A stretch of DNA of 64,000 bases, from positions 124,001 through 188,000 of the forward strand of contig NZ_NUPZ01000040.1 of NCBI RefSeq assembly GCF_002584985.1, in the 5' to 3' direction. Of this stretch, positions 48,668 through 59,266 are shown piece by piece (the stretch's first letter is position 1; each line of letters opens with the position of its first letter). This stretch comes from Bacillus sp. AFS029637 (GTDB lineage Bacteria > Bacillota > Bacilli > Bacillales > Bacillaceae_G). The position numbers were made by a program, and so were the translations under genes. The notes beneath the pieces are model-generated. The model saw nothing but the letters and a program-made list of their open reading frames with translations, was not told the origin of the DNA and did not search any database.

Positions 48668-49182
48668 TATAGCAATCCTTCCATTACATGAATGGTTACT
48701 AATTTATTTTCAATATTAACTTGAAGTACAACGTCATCAATATAAGGAATTAAAAGGTCTTGACCCTTTGGACGTTTAATTACCCAAACATCATTTGCAC
48801 CAGGAGATAGAATCTCTTTAATTGTTCCTAGTGCTTCTCCTTCTTCTGTCACAACACTGCAACCGATAATTTCATGATAGTAGTATTCACCTTCAGCTAG
48901 TTCGCCTAGCTGCTCTTCTGGCACTTTTATTAAAGAACCTTTGAACTTCTCTACTTCATCTACATTGTTGTATCCTTCAAATGTTAATAAATCAAATGTC
49001 TTATGTTGACGATGAGAAGTTACTTTTACCGGAAGGTAGTCTGTACTTTTCTCATTCGATATGTATAAAGTGTTTCCTACTTTATATCGCTCTTCTGGAA
49101 AATCAGTACGAGAAATCACACGAATTTCTCCTCTTACGCCATGAGTATTTACAATTTTCCCTACATTAAACCATTTTGTCAT
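48667..49182 (-). CDS. rimM: 16S rRNA processing protein RimM
   Basis: 171 residues from the ATG at 49182 ([19 protein letters not shown]); the nearest ribosome site is AGGGGTGA about 11 bases upstream. It helps assemble the 30S head with S19. N-terminal RimM beta-barrel and C-terminal PRC-barrel ([18 protein letters not shown]) are present. The [15 protein letters not shown] signature is near the start. Confidence 0.96.
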   Translation of the reverse strand: MTKWFNVGKIVNTHGVRGEIRVISRTDFPEERYKVGNTLYISNEKSTDYLPVKVTSHRQHKTFDLLTFEGYNNVDEVEKFKGSLIKVPEEQLGELAEGEYYYHEIIGCSVVTEEGEALGTIKEILSPGANDVWVIKRPKGQDLLIPYIDDVVLQVNIENKLVTIHVMEGLL

Positions 49183-49264
49183 AAACAGTATGTCACCCCT
49201 GGTTTCTATATAAATTAAGCATCTCCATTTCACATATGGAACATGCAACTTCTCTTTAAATGTT

Positions 49265-49294
49265 AAAAAAGGGAGAGGAATTAACTCCTCGCCC
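49265..49294 (-). terminator. Terminator between khpA and rimM
   Basis: GGGCGAGGA-GTTAAT-TCCTCTCCC with one mismatch, followed by TTTTTT on the - strand. Confidence 0.82.
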
Positions 49295-49303
49295 TTTTTA
49301 CGT

Positions 49304-49531
49304 TTATTGAATTTCCAGTGTTACTTTCTCATCATTATGATGTCCCACTGAATACAAGAGCATTCGAATCGCTTTCGCAACCTTCCCTTGCTTTCCAATG
49401 ACTTTTCCAACATCCTCAGGATGTACAGTTAATCGATACTTTATCTCTCCGTTGTAAAGTTCCTGTGTAACTTTTACATCTTCAGGATGATCGACAAGAG
49501 GCTTGACAATCGTCTCGACTAACTTCTTCAT
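49304..49531 (-). CDS. khpA: KH-domain RNA-binding protein KhpA (YlqC)
   Basis: 75 residues from the ATG at 49531, for which GAGG has better spacing than the ATG six bases upstream. It is a single KH domain with the [14 protein letters not shown] loop (~51-64). KhpA works with KhpB in RNA binding and cell-envelope control in Gram-positives. It follows rpsP directly. Confidence 0.94.
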   Translation of the reverse strand: MKKLVETIVKPLVDHPEDVKVTQELYNGEIKYRLTVHPEDVGKVIGKQGKVAKAIRMLLYSVGHHNDEKVTLEIQ

Positions 49532-49545
49532 AGTCATTGCCTCAA

Positions 49546-49818
49546 TTACTTACCTTGTTTAGATAAGTGGAATTTCTCCATGATACCTTGGTTAGAGAAT
49601 AAGTTACGAACTGTATCAGATGGTTTAGCACCATTTCCTAACCATTTTAATGCTGCTTCTTCGTTGATCTTAACTTCAGCTGGTTGAGCAACCGGATTGT
49701 AAGTACCGATTTCCTCAATGAAACGTCCGTCACGAGGAGAACGAGAATCTGCAACAACTACACGATAGAAAGGAGTTTTTTTAGCTCCCATACGTTTTAA
49801 ACGAATTTTAACTGCCAT
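49546..49818 (-). CDS. rpsP: Ribosomal protein S16
   Basis: 90 residues; ATG at 49818 after CGGAGGTGCTTTATAA. It is a 30S assembly protein. The conserved [33 protein letters not shown] terminus is complete (shown in part). It starts an rpsP-khpA unit. Confidence 0.98.
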   Translation of the reverse strand: MAVKIRLKRMGAKKTPFYRVVVADSRSPRDGRFIEEIGTYNPVAQPAEVKINEEAALKWLGNGAKPSDTVRNLFSNQGIMEKFHLSKQGK

Positions 49819-49856
49819 TTATAAAGCACCTCCGAATTTATTTCACACAGATAATT

Positions 49857-49886
49857 ATATTAGCAAAAAGACTATTGCTTTGTAAA
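49857..49886 (-). promoter_or_regulatory. rpsP promoter
   Basis: On the - strand TTTACA (49881-49886), an 18-base spacer, TAATAT (49857-49862). Confidence 0.6.
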
Positions 49887-49918
49887 GTATTTTTTCTTAA
49901 CAGAGCCATCTTTTTTCC

Positions 49919-51268
49919 TTACATGAATGGAAACTTCAATCCACCTAGTCCTTTTTTCTTACCTTTTTGCATTCCCGTCATCGTTTTCATCATCTTTTTC
50001 ATATCATCAAATTGCTTGATTAAACGATTGATTTCTTGTACCGTTGTACCGCTACCTTTGGCAATGCGTTTTTTACGACTAGCATTGATTATTTCCGGTT
50101 GTTCTCGCTCTAATTTAGTCATAGAACGAATAATCGCTTCAATATGCCCAATTTGCTTTTCATCAACTTGCGCATTTTTCAGCCCTTTAATTTTATTTGC
50201 ACCAGGAAGCATTCCTAACAATTCGTCAAGCGGTCCAAGTTGACGCACTTGTCCAAGTTGTTCTAGGAAATCGTCAAGTGTAAACGAAAGCGTACGCATT
50301 TTTTGCTCAAGTTCTTTTGCTTTCTCTTCATCAACTGTAGCTTGCGCTTTTTCAATTAATGTTAAGACGTCTCCCATCCCTAAAATACGGGATGCCATAC
50401 GTTCTGGATGGAACGCTTCAATTGCATCTAGTTTTTCACCCATACCAGCAAATTTAATTGGTGTATTTGTTACCGCCTTAATAGATAATGCAGCACCACC
50501 GCGCGTATCACCATCTAATTTCGTTAATACAACACCTGTTAAACCTAACTGTTCATGGAAACTTTGTGCAACATTTACCGCGTCTTGTCCCGTCATCGCA
50601 TCGACAACAAGGAAAATTTCATCCGGTTTCGCAACTTCTTTCACTTTCGCTAATTCATCCATTAGTTCTTCATCAATATGCAGACGACCTGCTGTATCGA
50701 TTAAAACATAATCGTGATGATCTTCTTTTGCTTTTGCAATCGCTTGTTTCGCAATTTCAACAGGACTTACTTGATCTCCTAAAGAGAATACAGGCATGTC
50801 CAATTGCTTCCCTAATGTTTCAAGCTGTTTAATAGCTGCTGGACGGTAAATATCCGCTGCAACAAGCATCGGTTTACGATTATGCTTTTTACGTAGCAAA
50901 TTCGCAAGCTTACCTGTCGTCGTTGTTTTACCCGCACCTTGCAGACCAACCATCATTATAACAGTTGGCGGCTTATTAGCAACAGCAATTTTGCTTTGCT
51001 CTCCGCCCATAAGTTCTGTAAGTTCTTCCTGTACCACTTTAATTACTTGTTGTCCAGGTGTCAAACTTTTCATTACATCTTGTCCGACAGCACGTTCAGA
51101 CACACGCTTTACAAAATCTTTTACTACTTTAAAGTTAACGTCCGCTTCTAAAAGAGCAAGACGAACTTCTCTCATCATTTCTTTCACATCGGCTTCAGAA
51201 ACTTTTCCTTTGCCGCGGATTTTTTGCATTGTCTGTTGAAGTCGGTCGGCTAATCCTTCAAATGCCAT
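49919..51268 (-). CDS. ffh: Signal recognition particle protein Ffh
   Basis: 449 residues; ATG at 51268 after TAGGAGGGCGGCAAT. It is the SRP54 GTPase that binds signal sequences with scRNA and docks on FtsY. N domain, G domain (VGLQGAGKTTTTGKLA, ~107-122; DTAGR; TKLDGDTRGG) and a Met-rich M domain (~300-449) are present, ending in KKGLGGLKFPFM. It follows ylxM. Confidence 0.98.
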   Translation of the reverse strand: MAFEGLADRLQQTMQKIRGKGKVSEADVKEMMREVRLALLEADVNFKVVKDFVKRVSERAVGQDVMKSLTPGQQVIKVVQEELTELMGGEQSKIAVANKPPTVIMMVGLQGAGKTTTTGKLANLLRKKHNRKPMLVAADIYRPAAIKQLETLGKQLDMPVFSLGDQVSPVEIAKQAIAKAKEDHHDYVLIDTAGRLHIDEELMDELAKVKEVAKPDEIFLVVDAMTGQDAVNVAQSFHEQLGLTGVVLTKLDGDTRGGAALSIKAVTNTPIKFAGMGEKLDAIEAFHPERMASRILGMGDVLTLIEKAQATVDEEKAKELEQKMRTLSFTLDDFLEQLGQVRQLGPLDELLGMLPGANKIKGLKNAQVDEKQIGHIEAIIRSMTKLEREQPEIINASRKKRIAKGSGTTVQEINRLIKQFDDMKKMMKTMTGMQKGKKKGLGGLKFPFM

Positions 51269-51280
51269 ATTGCCGCCCTC

Positions 51281-51613
51281 CTAATCTAATTTTTCGATAG
51301 CTTCAACAACTTGTTTCATTTCTTCATTCACATGCTCTTCTTCGCTGATTAGCTGTTTTAGCTTTGCAACAAGTCGCTGTCGCTCTTGAAACTTTTGAAG
51401 TAATACTAATTTTTCTTCATATTCTTCAAGCATCGCTTCAGTCCGTTTAATGTTATCATACACGGCTTGGCGACTTACATCAAATTCTTCCGCAATTTCA
51501 CCAAGAGATAAATCATCTAGATAATAAAGCGACATATAACTTCTTTGTTTTTGCGTTAACAACGATTGATAAAAATCAAATAAATAGTTCATTCTCGTTG
51601 TTTTTTCGAGCAT
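51281..51613 (-). CDS. ylxM: YlxM, SRP-linked helix-turn-helix protein
   Basis: 110 residues; ATG at 51613 with GGATGATCC upstream. A sigma-70 region-4-like helix-turn-helix ([24 protein letters not shown], ~36-59) is followed by a coiled coil. In streptococci YlxM binds SRP components; it is always next to ffh. A near-consensus promoter precedes it. Confidence 0.94.
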
Positions 51614-51655
51614 GTTGGATCATCCTTTGTTAAGTGATTTCCCTTTACATGAATT

Positions 51656-51684
51656 AGTTTACATGGAGTACAAAAGAGTGTCAA
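51656..51684 (-). promoter_or_regulatory. ylxM-ffh promoter
   Basis: On the - strand TTGACA (51679-51684), a 17-base spacer, TAAACT (51656-51661). Confidence 0.75.
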
Positions 51685-51714
51685 GTTTTTTTCTTAACAT
51701 CACATATTTTTATA

Positions 51715-51741
51715 GAAAAAGAAGCGGAAAATACCGCTTCT
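51715..51741 (-). terminator. Terminator after ftsY
   Basis: GAAGCGG-TATTTT-CCGCTTC hairpin followed by TTTTTC on the - strand. Confidence 0.88.
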
Positions 51742-51746
51742 TTCGC

Positions 51747-52736
51747 TTATACTTCTTCTGTTTCTACTAAGTTCGCAAATAAACCATACACATATTGTTC
51801 CGGATCGAACTGTTGCAGATCATCCATCTGCTCTCCTAATCCAACGAATTTCACCGGTACATCCATTTCGTTACGAATCGCTAATACGATACCACCTTTA
51901 GCAGTGCCATCTAACTTCGTTAAAACAATACCAGTAACATTCGTTGCTTCGCGGAATGTTTTTGCTTGGCTTAAACCATTTTGTCCAGTTGTCGCATCAA
52001 TAACAAGTAATACTTCATGAGGAGCCCCTGGTACTTCACGCTCAATTACACGCTTCACTTTCTCTAACTCTTTCATTAAGTTCACTTTATTTTGTAAGCG
52101 TCCTGCTGTATCACATAGTAATACGTCCACTTTACGTGCTTTCGCTGCTTGTACAGCGTCATACATAACTGCTGCTGGATCAGATCCTGATCCTTGTTTA
52201 ATCACTTCTACACCAACGCGATCGCCCCATACTTCTAATTGTTCAATCGCTCCAGCACGGAATGTGTCTCCTGCCGCTAATAAGACGGACTTACCTTCTG
52301 ATTTAAATTTATGAGCTAACTTACCAATTGTAGTCGTTTTCCCTACACCGTTAACACCAACAAATAAAACAACCGTTAATTGATCCTCTTGTATATTAAC
52401 TTCATTACTAAAGTCGCTGTCACCTTTGTAAATTCCTACTAACTTTTCTGAAATGACAGCCTGTACTTCTTTCGGATCTTGAATGTTACGACGTTGCACT
52501 TCTTCTTTCAACTGATCAATTAATTCCATTACTGTCGAAACGCCGACATCTGCACTAATTAAGATCTCTTCTAATTCCTCAAAGAAATCTTCGTCTATTT
52601 TGCGATAACGATACACTAAATCATTTACTTTATCAGCAAATGAATTTCTTGTTTTTTCTAATCCTTGTTTAAACTTCTCTGTTACTGTATCTGTTTGTTT
52701 TGAAATTTTCTCTTTTAATTTTTTAAAAAAGCTCAT
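51747..52736 (-). CDS. ftsY: Signal recognition particle receptor FtsY
   Basis: 329 residues; ATG at 52736 after GGAAGGATGGGACAGT. An N-terminal basic amphipathic region (MSFFKKLKEKISKQ) targets the membrane; it lacks the long acidic A domain of E. coli. NG domain with GVNGVGKTTTIGKLAHKF (~127-144), DTAGRLQNK and TKLDGTAKGG. It forms an operon with smc. Confidence 0.98.
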   Translation of the reverse strand: MSFFKKLKEKISKQTDTVTEKFKQGLEKTRNSFADKVNDLVYRYRKIDEDFFEELEEILISADVGVSTVMELIDQLKEEVQRRNIQDPKEVQAVISEKLVGIYKGDSDFSNEVNIQEDQLTVVLFVGVNGVGKTTTIGKLAHKFKSEGKSVLLAAGDTFRAGAIEQLEVWGDRVGVEVIKQGSGSDPAAVMYDAVQAAKARKVDVLLCDTAGRLQNKVNLMKELEKVKRVIEREVPGAPHEVLLVIDATTGQNGLSQAKTFREATNVTGIVLTKLDGTAKGGIVLAIRNEMDVPVKFVGLGEQMDDLQQFDPEQYVYGLFANLVETEEV

Positions 52737-52751
52737 ACTGTCCCATCCTTC

Positions 52752-55700
52752 CTATTTGCTTGCAACTAGTTCTTCTCCATCACCTAAACGAACCGAAACA
52801 AGTTTAGATACCCCTGATTCTTGCATTGTTACACCGTACAATACGTCAGACTCTTCCATTGTACCTTTTCTATGTGTGATTACAATAAACTGCGTCTCAT
52901 CACTAAACTTCTTTAAATACTGGGCAAAGCGGACAACATTCGCCTCATCAAGAGCCGCCTCTACCTCATCTAGTACACAGAATGGTACTGGGCGTACTTT
53001 TAAAATACCAAATAAAAGCGCAATTGCTGTTAAAGCACGCTCTCCACCTGAAAGTAAACCTAAGTTTTGCAGTTTCTTCCCTGGCGGTTGCGCTACAATA
53101 TCAATACCCGTATTTAATAAGTCTTCTGGATTCGTCATGACTAAATCCGCTCTACCGCCTCCAAATAATTCAGAGAATACCGATTGAAACTCCATTCGAA
53201 TCCCTTCGAATGTGGTAGAAAAGCGTTTTTTCATTTCTTCATCCATTTCGGTAATAAGTTGGTGCAATGTCGTTTTCGCTTCTTCTAGATCGCCTCTCTG
53301 CTCTAATAAGAACGTATGACGCTCTGCTACACGCTCATACTCATCAATTGCACCTAAGTTTACTGTGCCTAATTCTTCTATGGATAATTTGATTAATTTT
53401 ACTTTCTTACGTGCATCTTCCGCTGGCATTGCCATTGTATATTTGAGTTTCGCTGCTTCGAATGAAATCGTATAGGTTTCACGTAAATGTTGCAATCTAT
53501 TTTCTAGCTCTACATCAAGTCGATTTATTTTCACTTCTTGATCTTTCAGCATCTCAAGAATATATTTATGTTTACCTATCGTTTCTTTCAGACTACGCTC
53601 TAAATGTTCAGCTCTTTCTTGTAATGATACACGTTGTTCACGACGAGAACGTATTAACTCTGAAGTTTGATTACGATCATATGCTTTCTTCTCAATCATA
53701 TTCGTAATTTGCTCTTCACCACTTGAATTCGATGTCATTTCTTGTTTTAAGAATGCTAAATCCTCTTTCGTTTTTACAAGTGTTGCATCCGTTTCGTCTT
53801 TTTCCTTCGTCAATCGTTCAACTTTTTCTTTTTGATTAGATAAGCGTTGTTGCTTTTCAGCCGCCAACACTTTTAACTCAGTCATTTCTTTTTGAACTTT
53901 TTCTTTCGAAGAATGCTGCTCACTTTTTTGTTTTGTTAAAGCGACAATTTTACTATCTAACTCCGTGATATCAGCTTGAAGATTCGTTAAAATCCCTTCT
54001 AACTCCTCTTTACGCCCTTGCATTTTTACTCGATCTTGTAAGAAGCCTTCAATCTCTAAATCATAAATAGATAAGCGATCGTTAATACGATGTTCTTCTA
54101 ATTCTAAACGGTTAATTTCTTCTCTTAATCTCTGCTCATCTACACGCTCTGCTTCTACACTTTGTCTTAGTTCTCGTATTTTTAATTCTTTTTCTTGAAT
54201 TTCTTGTTTTACTGCTTTAACAAAGTTTTCTAACTTCGTTGTTTTTTCTTCCATATCAGTTAACTTGTTAGTCCACTCTTCCAGTTCACGTTGACGTCCT
54301 AATAAAGAAGATTTCGCTTGTTTTACCGCTCCACCCGTCATAGAACCACCAGGGTTCACTACATCACCTTCGATTGTTACAATGCGATAACGGTATTGTA
54401 GTTGTTTCGCTAGTTCATTTGCTCCACGTAAGTCTTTCGCAACAATAACCGTACCTAATAAATTTGAAACTACATTTTCATATTTATTGTTGTACTGAAC
54501 AAGTTCTGCCGCCACACCTACAAACGATGGGTGTTGATTTACGATACGTAATTGCTCAAATGATAACGATCTACTCTTAATAACAGCTTGCGGTAAAAAC
54601 GTTGCTCGTCCATGTTTATTTTGCTTTAAAAACGCAATTGCATTACGAGCATGTTCTTCAGTTTGTACTACGATATGTTGCATAGCTGCACCTAAGGCAA
54701 TTTCCATTGCGATTTCATATTCTTTCGGTACAGTCAGTAGTTCTGCGACAGCTCCCTCGACACCTTGCAATCTATTTTCTCTAGCTTTCAATACTTCACG
54801 TACTCCTTGATAGAAACCAGAGTAGTCTTCTTGCATCTCTTCTAACATTTCTTTTCGAGAACGTGCCTGTTGTACAAATTGATACGCTTGATATAGTTTC
54901 GTTTCATTTTCACTATACTGCGTCTTACATTTCCCAAGCGCCACTTCTGTCTTCTGTATGTCCGAAAGAAGACCAGCTACTTTTTCTTTCACTTGTTCAT
55001 AATTCTCTACAAGTTTCGTCTTTTTCGCTGTAATTTCCATACGCATTTCTACATATTTCGCATTTTCTTCATCAAGACGTTCATTTTTAGAGCTTTGCTG
55101 TTTAGATTGTTCTTCAATCATAGATAACTCATTACGATGACTAGCTTGTTGATTTAAAAGTTCAATATAATCACCTTTTAAATTCTCAATTTTCTCCTCT
55201 AAATTGTCAGCGAAAGTTGCAAGCAATAGCTCATTATCATGCAATTTTCTCTCTAACTCTTTTACTTGATTTGCAAATTGCATCAACACTTCTGTACTCG
55301 ACTCAATTTCACCATCATAACTTTTAGCTTTTTCTGTTAATTCAACAATTAACTGTTCAAGCTGTGCACAATGCGTCGTTGCATTTTGCTTTCTCTCTTT
55401 TAATAACTCACGCTGTCCTTCTAGTTTTTCTAGCTCTTTACTAGAAAGAAGAAGTACTTCTTGTAAGGAATCTACAGACTCATCTACCGCTTGTAATTGC
55501 CCCCGTAATTCCTCAAGCTCTTCTTCACCTTTTTGTAAATTCGTTGACATTTTAGCTTCTTCGTTTTTATTATGCCCAAACTGATTTCGAAGCGCTTCCC
55601 ATTTCTCATGTAATTCTTCAATTTCATGTACAATAAGCGCTGCTTCTACTTTCTCTAATTCTTCTTTTTTCTCAAGATAATCTTTCGCAATAGAAGCTTG

Positions 55701-56321
55701 TCTTTCTAAAGGTTCTACTTGACTACTTAATTCGTGAATTATATCTTGTACACGATTTAAATTTTCTTGCGTTTCTGCTAATTTCCCTTCAGCTTTCTTT
55801 TTACGAAGTTTGTATTTCAGCACACCCGCAGCTTCTTCAAATACACCACGACGCTCTTCTGATTTACTACTTAAAATCTCTTCAACTTTCCCCTGGCTAA
55901 TAATCGAAAAAGCTTCTCTTCCCATACCAGAGTCCATAAACAAATCAATAATATCTTTTAATCTACATGATTGTTTATTAATATAGAAATCACTATCACC
56001 TGAACGAGATACACGGCGCGTTACACACACCTCATTATATTCAATCGGCAAACGTTGATCTTCATTATTTAAAGTTAATGTTACTTCAGCAACATTAACT
56101 GCTCTTCTCGTATCACTGCCCGCAAAAATAATATCCTCCATCTTTGCACCACGTAATGATTTCGCAGATTGTTCACCAAGTACCCAGCGAATTGCATCCG
56201 TAATATTACTTTTCCCACTCCCATTAGGGCCTACTACAGAAGTTACACCAGGAACAAAATCAACAGATACACGCTCAGCAAAAGATTTAAATCCTGCTAT
56301 TTCTAATCTTTTTAAAAACAC
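52752..56321 (-). CDS. smc: Chromosome segregation ATPase SMC
   Basis: 1189 residues; ATG at 56321 after AGGAGGAAGGCCTTTCGT. It is the core of the SMC-ScpAB condensin. Walker A GPNGSGKSN (~31-39), two long coiled coils (~165-500, ~670-1000), a hinge (~515-640, ending GSMTGGAVKQ), signature LLSGGERALTAIALLF and Walker B VLDEVEAALDEANV near the C terminus. The length matches B. subtilis (1186). Confidence 0.99.
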   Translation of the reverse strand: MFLKRLEIAGFKSFAERVSVDFVPGVTSVVGPNGSGKSNITDAIRWVLGEQSAKSLRGAKMEDIIFAGSDTRRAVNVAEVTLTLNNEDQRLPIEYNEVCVTRRVSRSGDSDFYINKQSCRLKDIIDLFMDSGMGREAFSIISQGKVEEILSSKSEERRGVFEEAAGVLKYKLRKKKAEGKLAETQENLNRVQDIIHELSSQVEPLERQASIAKDYLEKKEELEKVEAALIVHEIEELHEKWEALRNQFGHNKNEEAKMSTNLQKGEEELEELRGQLQAVDESVDSLQEVLLLSSKELEKLEGQRELLKERKQNATTHCAQLEQLIVELTEKAKSYDGEIESSTEVLMQFANQVKELERKLHDNELLLATFADNLEEKIENLKGDYIELLNQQASHRNELSMIEEQSKQQSSKNERLDEENAKYVEMRMEITAKKTKLVENYEQVKEKVAGLLSDIQKTEVALGKCKTQYSENETKLYQAYQFVQQARSRKEMLEEMQEDYSGFYQGVREVLKARENRLQGVEGAVAELLTVPKEYEIAMEIALGAAMQHIVVQTEEHARNAIAFLKQNKHGRATFLPQAVIKSRSLSFEQLRIVNQHPSFVGVAAELVQYNNKYENVVSNLLGTVIVAKDLRGANELAKQLQYRYRIVTIEGDVVNPGGSMTGGAVKQAKSSLLGRQRELEEWTNKLTDMEEKTTKLENFVKAVKQEIQEKELKIRELRQSVEAERVDEQRLREEINRLELEEHRINDRLSIYDLEIEGFLQDRVKMQGRKEELEGILTNLQADITELDSKIVALTKQKSEQHSSKEKVQKEMTELKVLAAEKQQRLSNQKEKVERLTKEKDETDATLVKTKEDLAFLKQEMTSNSSGEEQITNMIEKKAYDRNQTSELIRSRREQRVSLQERAEHLERSLKETIGKHKYILEMLKDQEVKINRLDVELENRLQHLRETYTISFEAAKLKYTMAMPAEDARKKVKLIKLSIEELGTVNLGAIDEYERVAERHTFLLEQRGDLEEAKTTLHQLITEMDEEMKKRFSTTFEGIRMEFQSVFSELFGGGRADLVMTNPEDLLNTGIDIVAQPPGKKLQNLGLLSGGERALTAIALLFGILKVRPVPFCVLDEVEAALDEANVVRFAQYLKKFSDETQFIVITHRKGTMEESDVLYGVTMQESGVSKLVSVRLGDGEELVASK

Positions 56322-56437
56322 GAAAGGCCTTCCTCCTATTCTCCGTTGTTATAAACGCTGTTTGCATGCAAACGAGCCATTATACGGATTTCCCTCCCTT
56401 TTATTTACAAACAAAAAGAAAGTTTCATTCTATGCAT

Positions 56438-56470
56438 AAGGAATCCCCCTCATTCAAAGGGGGATTCCTT
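56438..56470 (-). terminator. Terminator-like hairpin after rnc
   Basis: AAGGAATCCCCCT-TTGAATG-AGGGGGATTCCTT type stem of 13 bp, followed by ATGC on the - strand. Very stable but without a T-run. Confidence 0.6.
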
Positions 56471-57206
56471 ATAGTTGTTCTTTTAACTTTTTCAACGCTT
56501 CTGCAGCAGCTTGTTGCTCTGCTTCTTTTTTCGACTTTCCACTACCAAGACCTAATGCCACGTTATTTAACGTAACACGTGACACAAATTCTCGATTGTG
56601 GGCTGGTCCTTTTTCTTGCAGAATTTGATATTCAATATTGCCACTACCATCACGCTGAATCAATTCTTGTAATTGACTCTTATAATCCATCACATGAGAA
56701 AAAGCACCTTCATTAATTTTCGGATATACAACTTCTTTTAAGAATCCCCAAACTGTTTCTAGCCCTTGATCAAGGTAAAGGGCCCCAATAAACGCTTCAA
56801 AGACATCCGCTAATAAAGCTGGTCGTTCACGTCCACCCGTCATTTCCTCACCTTTTCCTAATAAAACAAGGCTACCAAATGACAACTCGTTTGCAAAACG
56901 AACAAGAGATGGCTCACATACAATAGCTGCACGTAGTTTCGTTAACTCTCCTTCGCTCATTGTCGGATATTTTTGAAACAGATACTGTGATACAGTGAGT
57001 TCCAATACAGCATCACCAAGAAATTCAAGACGCTCATTGTCCTCGTGCGGTTTTTTTCGATGCTCATTCACATACGATGAATGCGTAAATGCTTGAATCA
57101 GTAATTTTTCATCTGTAAACGTAATACCTATCTCTTCTTGAAATACTTTAAACGCTTCACGATATTTTGTTTCGTATTTTTTTTCTCTATGTTTTCGGTA
57201 CGGCAT
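56469..57206 (-). CDS. rnc: Ribonuclease III
   Basis: 245 residues from the ATG at 57206 ([15 protein letters not shown]), after TGGAGGGACCT; the open frame extends upstream without support. It cleaves double-stranded RNA, including rRNA precursors. The catalytic signature [14 protein letters not shown] (~61-74) and a C-terminal dsRNA-binding domain (~175-243) are present. A GC-rich hairpin lies between acpP and rnc. Confidence 0.97.
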   Translation of the reverse strand: MPYRKHREKKYETKYREAFKVFQEEIGITFTDEKLLIQAFTHSSYVNEHRKKPHEDNERLEFLGDAVLELTVSQYLFQKYPTMSEGELTKLRAAIVCEPSLVRFANELSFGSLVLLGKGEEMTGGRERPALLADVFEAFIGALYLDQGLETVWGFLKEVVYPKINEGAFSHVMDYKSQLQELIQRDGSGNIEYQILQEKGPAHNREFVSRVTLNNVALGLGSGKSKKEAEQQAAAEALKKLKEQL

Positions 57207-57227
57207 AGGTCCCTCCAGATATAAGCC

Positions 57228-57254
57228 GAGAAGCCCCGCTAAAAAACGGGACTT
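57228..57254 (-). other. Hairpin between acpP and rnc
   Basis: On the - strand GAAGTCCCG ... CGGGGCTTC can pair (one G-U), loop TTTTTTAG. There is no T-run after it. It may be a processing or stability element separating the highly expressed acpP mRNA from rnc. Confidence 0.45.
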
Positions 57255-57264
57255 CACTTAAGCA

Positions 57265-57498
57265 TTATAGATGACTCTCTATGTAAGTCACAGCATCGCC
57301 AACAGTAGCAATCTTTTCAGCATCTTCATCAGAAATTTCCATTTCGAATTCATCTTCCAATTGCATTACAAGTTCTACTACATCTAGGGAGTCTGCGCCT
57401 AAATCTTCTTTAAAGCTCGCAGCTGGTACTACTTCAGTTTCTTCTACACCTAAACGATCAACGATGATTTTTGTTACACGCTCTAAAACATCTGCCAT
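57265..57498 (-). CDS. acpP: Acyl carrier protein
   Basis: 77 residues from the ATG at 57498 ([17 protein letters not shown]), after GGGGAGGTGA. It carries growing fatty acids on a phosphopantetheine arm attached to Ser37 in [12 protein letters not shown]. Very acidic, as expected. It follows fabG in the fapR operon order. Confidence 0.98.
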
Positions 57499-57567
57499 TC
57501 CATTCACCTCCCCTCAAATATTATATTAAATATTTGCAAAAAAAACTAGTTGAAATCGATTCTTTTA

Positions 57568-58308
57568 TTACATTACCATTCCGCCGTCAACATTTAACGT
57601 TTGACCTGTAACATATTTGCTTTGATCAGAAGCGAAAAATGTTACAGTATTTGCGATATCTTGCGCTTCACCAAACTGAGCTGCAGGAATTAATTTCAAC
57701 ATTTCTGCTTTTATATTTTCATCCAGTACATCCGTCATATCAGTCGCAATAAACCCAGGAGCAATTGCATTTACTGTAATATTTCGGCTCGCTAACTCTT
57801 TTGCTGATGTTTTTGTTAATCCAATTACACCTGCTTTAGCAGCAACATAGTTTGCTTGTCCTGGATTCCCTGTTACCCCAACAACAGAAGCGATATTAAT
57901 AATACGTCCATGACGTTGACGCATCATATATCGAGATACTGCCTTCGTACATAAAAATACACCTTTTAAGTTTGTATTAATAACTGTATCCCATTCTTCT
58001 TCTTTCATACGCATTAATAAATTATCTTTCGTTACACCAGCATTATTCACAAGAATATCTACTTGTCCAAATGTATCTACCGTTTGTTTTACCATATTTG
58101 TAACATCATCTACATTTGCAACATCCGCTCTTACTGCAATAGCATCTGAACCTAATTTCTTTATTTCATCAACTACTTCATTTGCCTTTTGCTCATTACC
58201 AGCATAATTTACTACTACATTTGCCCCTTGTTTCGCTAAATCAATCGCAATCGCACGACCAATCCCGCGTGACGCACCGGTTACTAATGCTACTTTTCCT
58301 TTTAACAT
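57568..58308 (-). CDS. fabG: 3-oxoacyl-ACP reductase
   Basis: 246 residues; the ATG at 58308 overlaps the fabD stop by one base. It is an NADPH-dependent short-chain dehydrogenase of fatty acid elongation. [11 protein letters not shown] (~10-20), NNAGVT, and the catalytic Ser/Tyr/Lys region with [11 protein letters not shown] are present. Confidence 0.98.
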   Translation of the reverse strand: MLKGKVALVTGASRGIGRAIAIDLAKQGANVVVNYAGNEQKANEVVDEIKKLGSDAIAVRADVANVDDVTNMVKQTVDTFGQVDILVNNAGVTKDNLLMRMKEEEWDTVINTNLKGVFLCTKAVSRYMMRQRHGRIINIASVVGVTGNPGQANYVAAKAGVIGLTKTSAKELASRNITVNAIAPGFIATDMTDVLDENIKAEMLKLIPAAQFGEAQDIANTVTFFASDQSKYVTGQTLNVDGGMVM

Positions 58309-59252
58309 CAGTTTTCTCCTCTCAAATTTGAAATGGTATCTTTTAATGTCTCTTCATCGTATATCGCATATGCTTTCACTGATGAATCAATCGACTTCAT
58401 AAGTCCAGCAAGTACTTTCCCAGGTCCAATTTCAATAAATGTATCTACCCCTTGATTCACCATGTATTCCACGGATGGATACCATAAGACAGGCGAATAA
58501 AGCTGTTCGATTAGCTTTTCTTGAATATCTGCACCACGTGTAATAACGTCCGCTGTAACATTCGCGATAACCGGAATATTCGTATCTTGAATTGTAATTT
58601 CATTTAAAACACTTTGGAATTTCTCAGCTGCAGGTTTCATAAGTGAAGAGTGGAACGGTCCACTTACTTTAAGCGGAATTGCTCTCTTCGCGCCATTTTC
58701 TTTCGCTCTTTGAGAAGCAATCTCTACACCTTGCTTCGTTCCAGAAATCACAATTTGCTTCGTGCTATTCATATTAGCGATTTGCACCGCATATCCTTCA
58801 CTTGTTACTTCTTCAGTAACTCGTTTCAACATATCTGGATCAGCACCTAAAATAGCTGCCATTGCACCTTCCCCGCCTGGAACAGCCTCTTCCATATATT
58901 CCCCGCGTTTCCTTACAGCATATACAGCATCTTCAAAAGTTAATGCACCAGCTGCCACAAGAGCGCTATATTCACCTAAACTGTGTCCTGCTACAAAATC
59001 AGGTGTAATACCGTACTCTTTCAAAGCTGTCAAAATTGCATAACTTGTTGTTAATAATGCCGGCTGCGCATTTGTCGTTAATGTTAGCTTTTCCTGCGGC
59101 CCTTCAAAAATCACTTCTGAAAGTGAATCCTGTAACACCTCATCTGCTTTTTCAAAAACTTTCGCAACCTCTTTATTATTATCCGCTAACTGTCTACCCA
59201 TTCCAACTGCCTGTGAACCTTGGCCCGGAAAAAGAAATGCTAGTTTTCCCAT
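58308..59252 (-). CDS. fabD: Malonyl-CoA:ACP transacylase
   Basis: 314 residues; ATG at 59252 after GAGGAGGGTTTGAA. It transfers malonyl from CoA to ACP. GQGSQ (~10-14), the nucleophile Ser91 in [10 protein letters not shown], and the conserved PFHSSLM His (~200) are present. Co-transcribed with plsX and fabG. Confidence 0.98.
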   Translation of the reverse strand: MGKLAFLFPGQGSQAVGMGRQLADNNKEVAKVFEKADEVLQDSLSEVIFEGPQEKLTLTTNAQPALLTTSYAILTALKEYGITPDFVAGHSLGEYSALVAAGALTFEDAVYAVRKRGEYMEEAVPGGEGAMAAILGADPDMLKRVTEEVTSEGYAVQIANMNSTKQIVISGTKQGVEIASQRAKENGAKRAIPLKVSGPFHSSLMKPAAEKFQSVLNEITIQDTNIPVIANVTADVITRGADIQEKLIEQLYSPVLWYPSVEYMVNQGVDTFIEIGPGKVLAGLMKSIDSSVKAYAIYDEETLKDTISNLRGEN

Positions 59253-59266
59253 TTCAAACCCTCCTC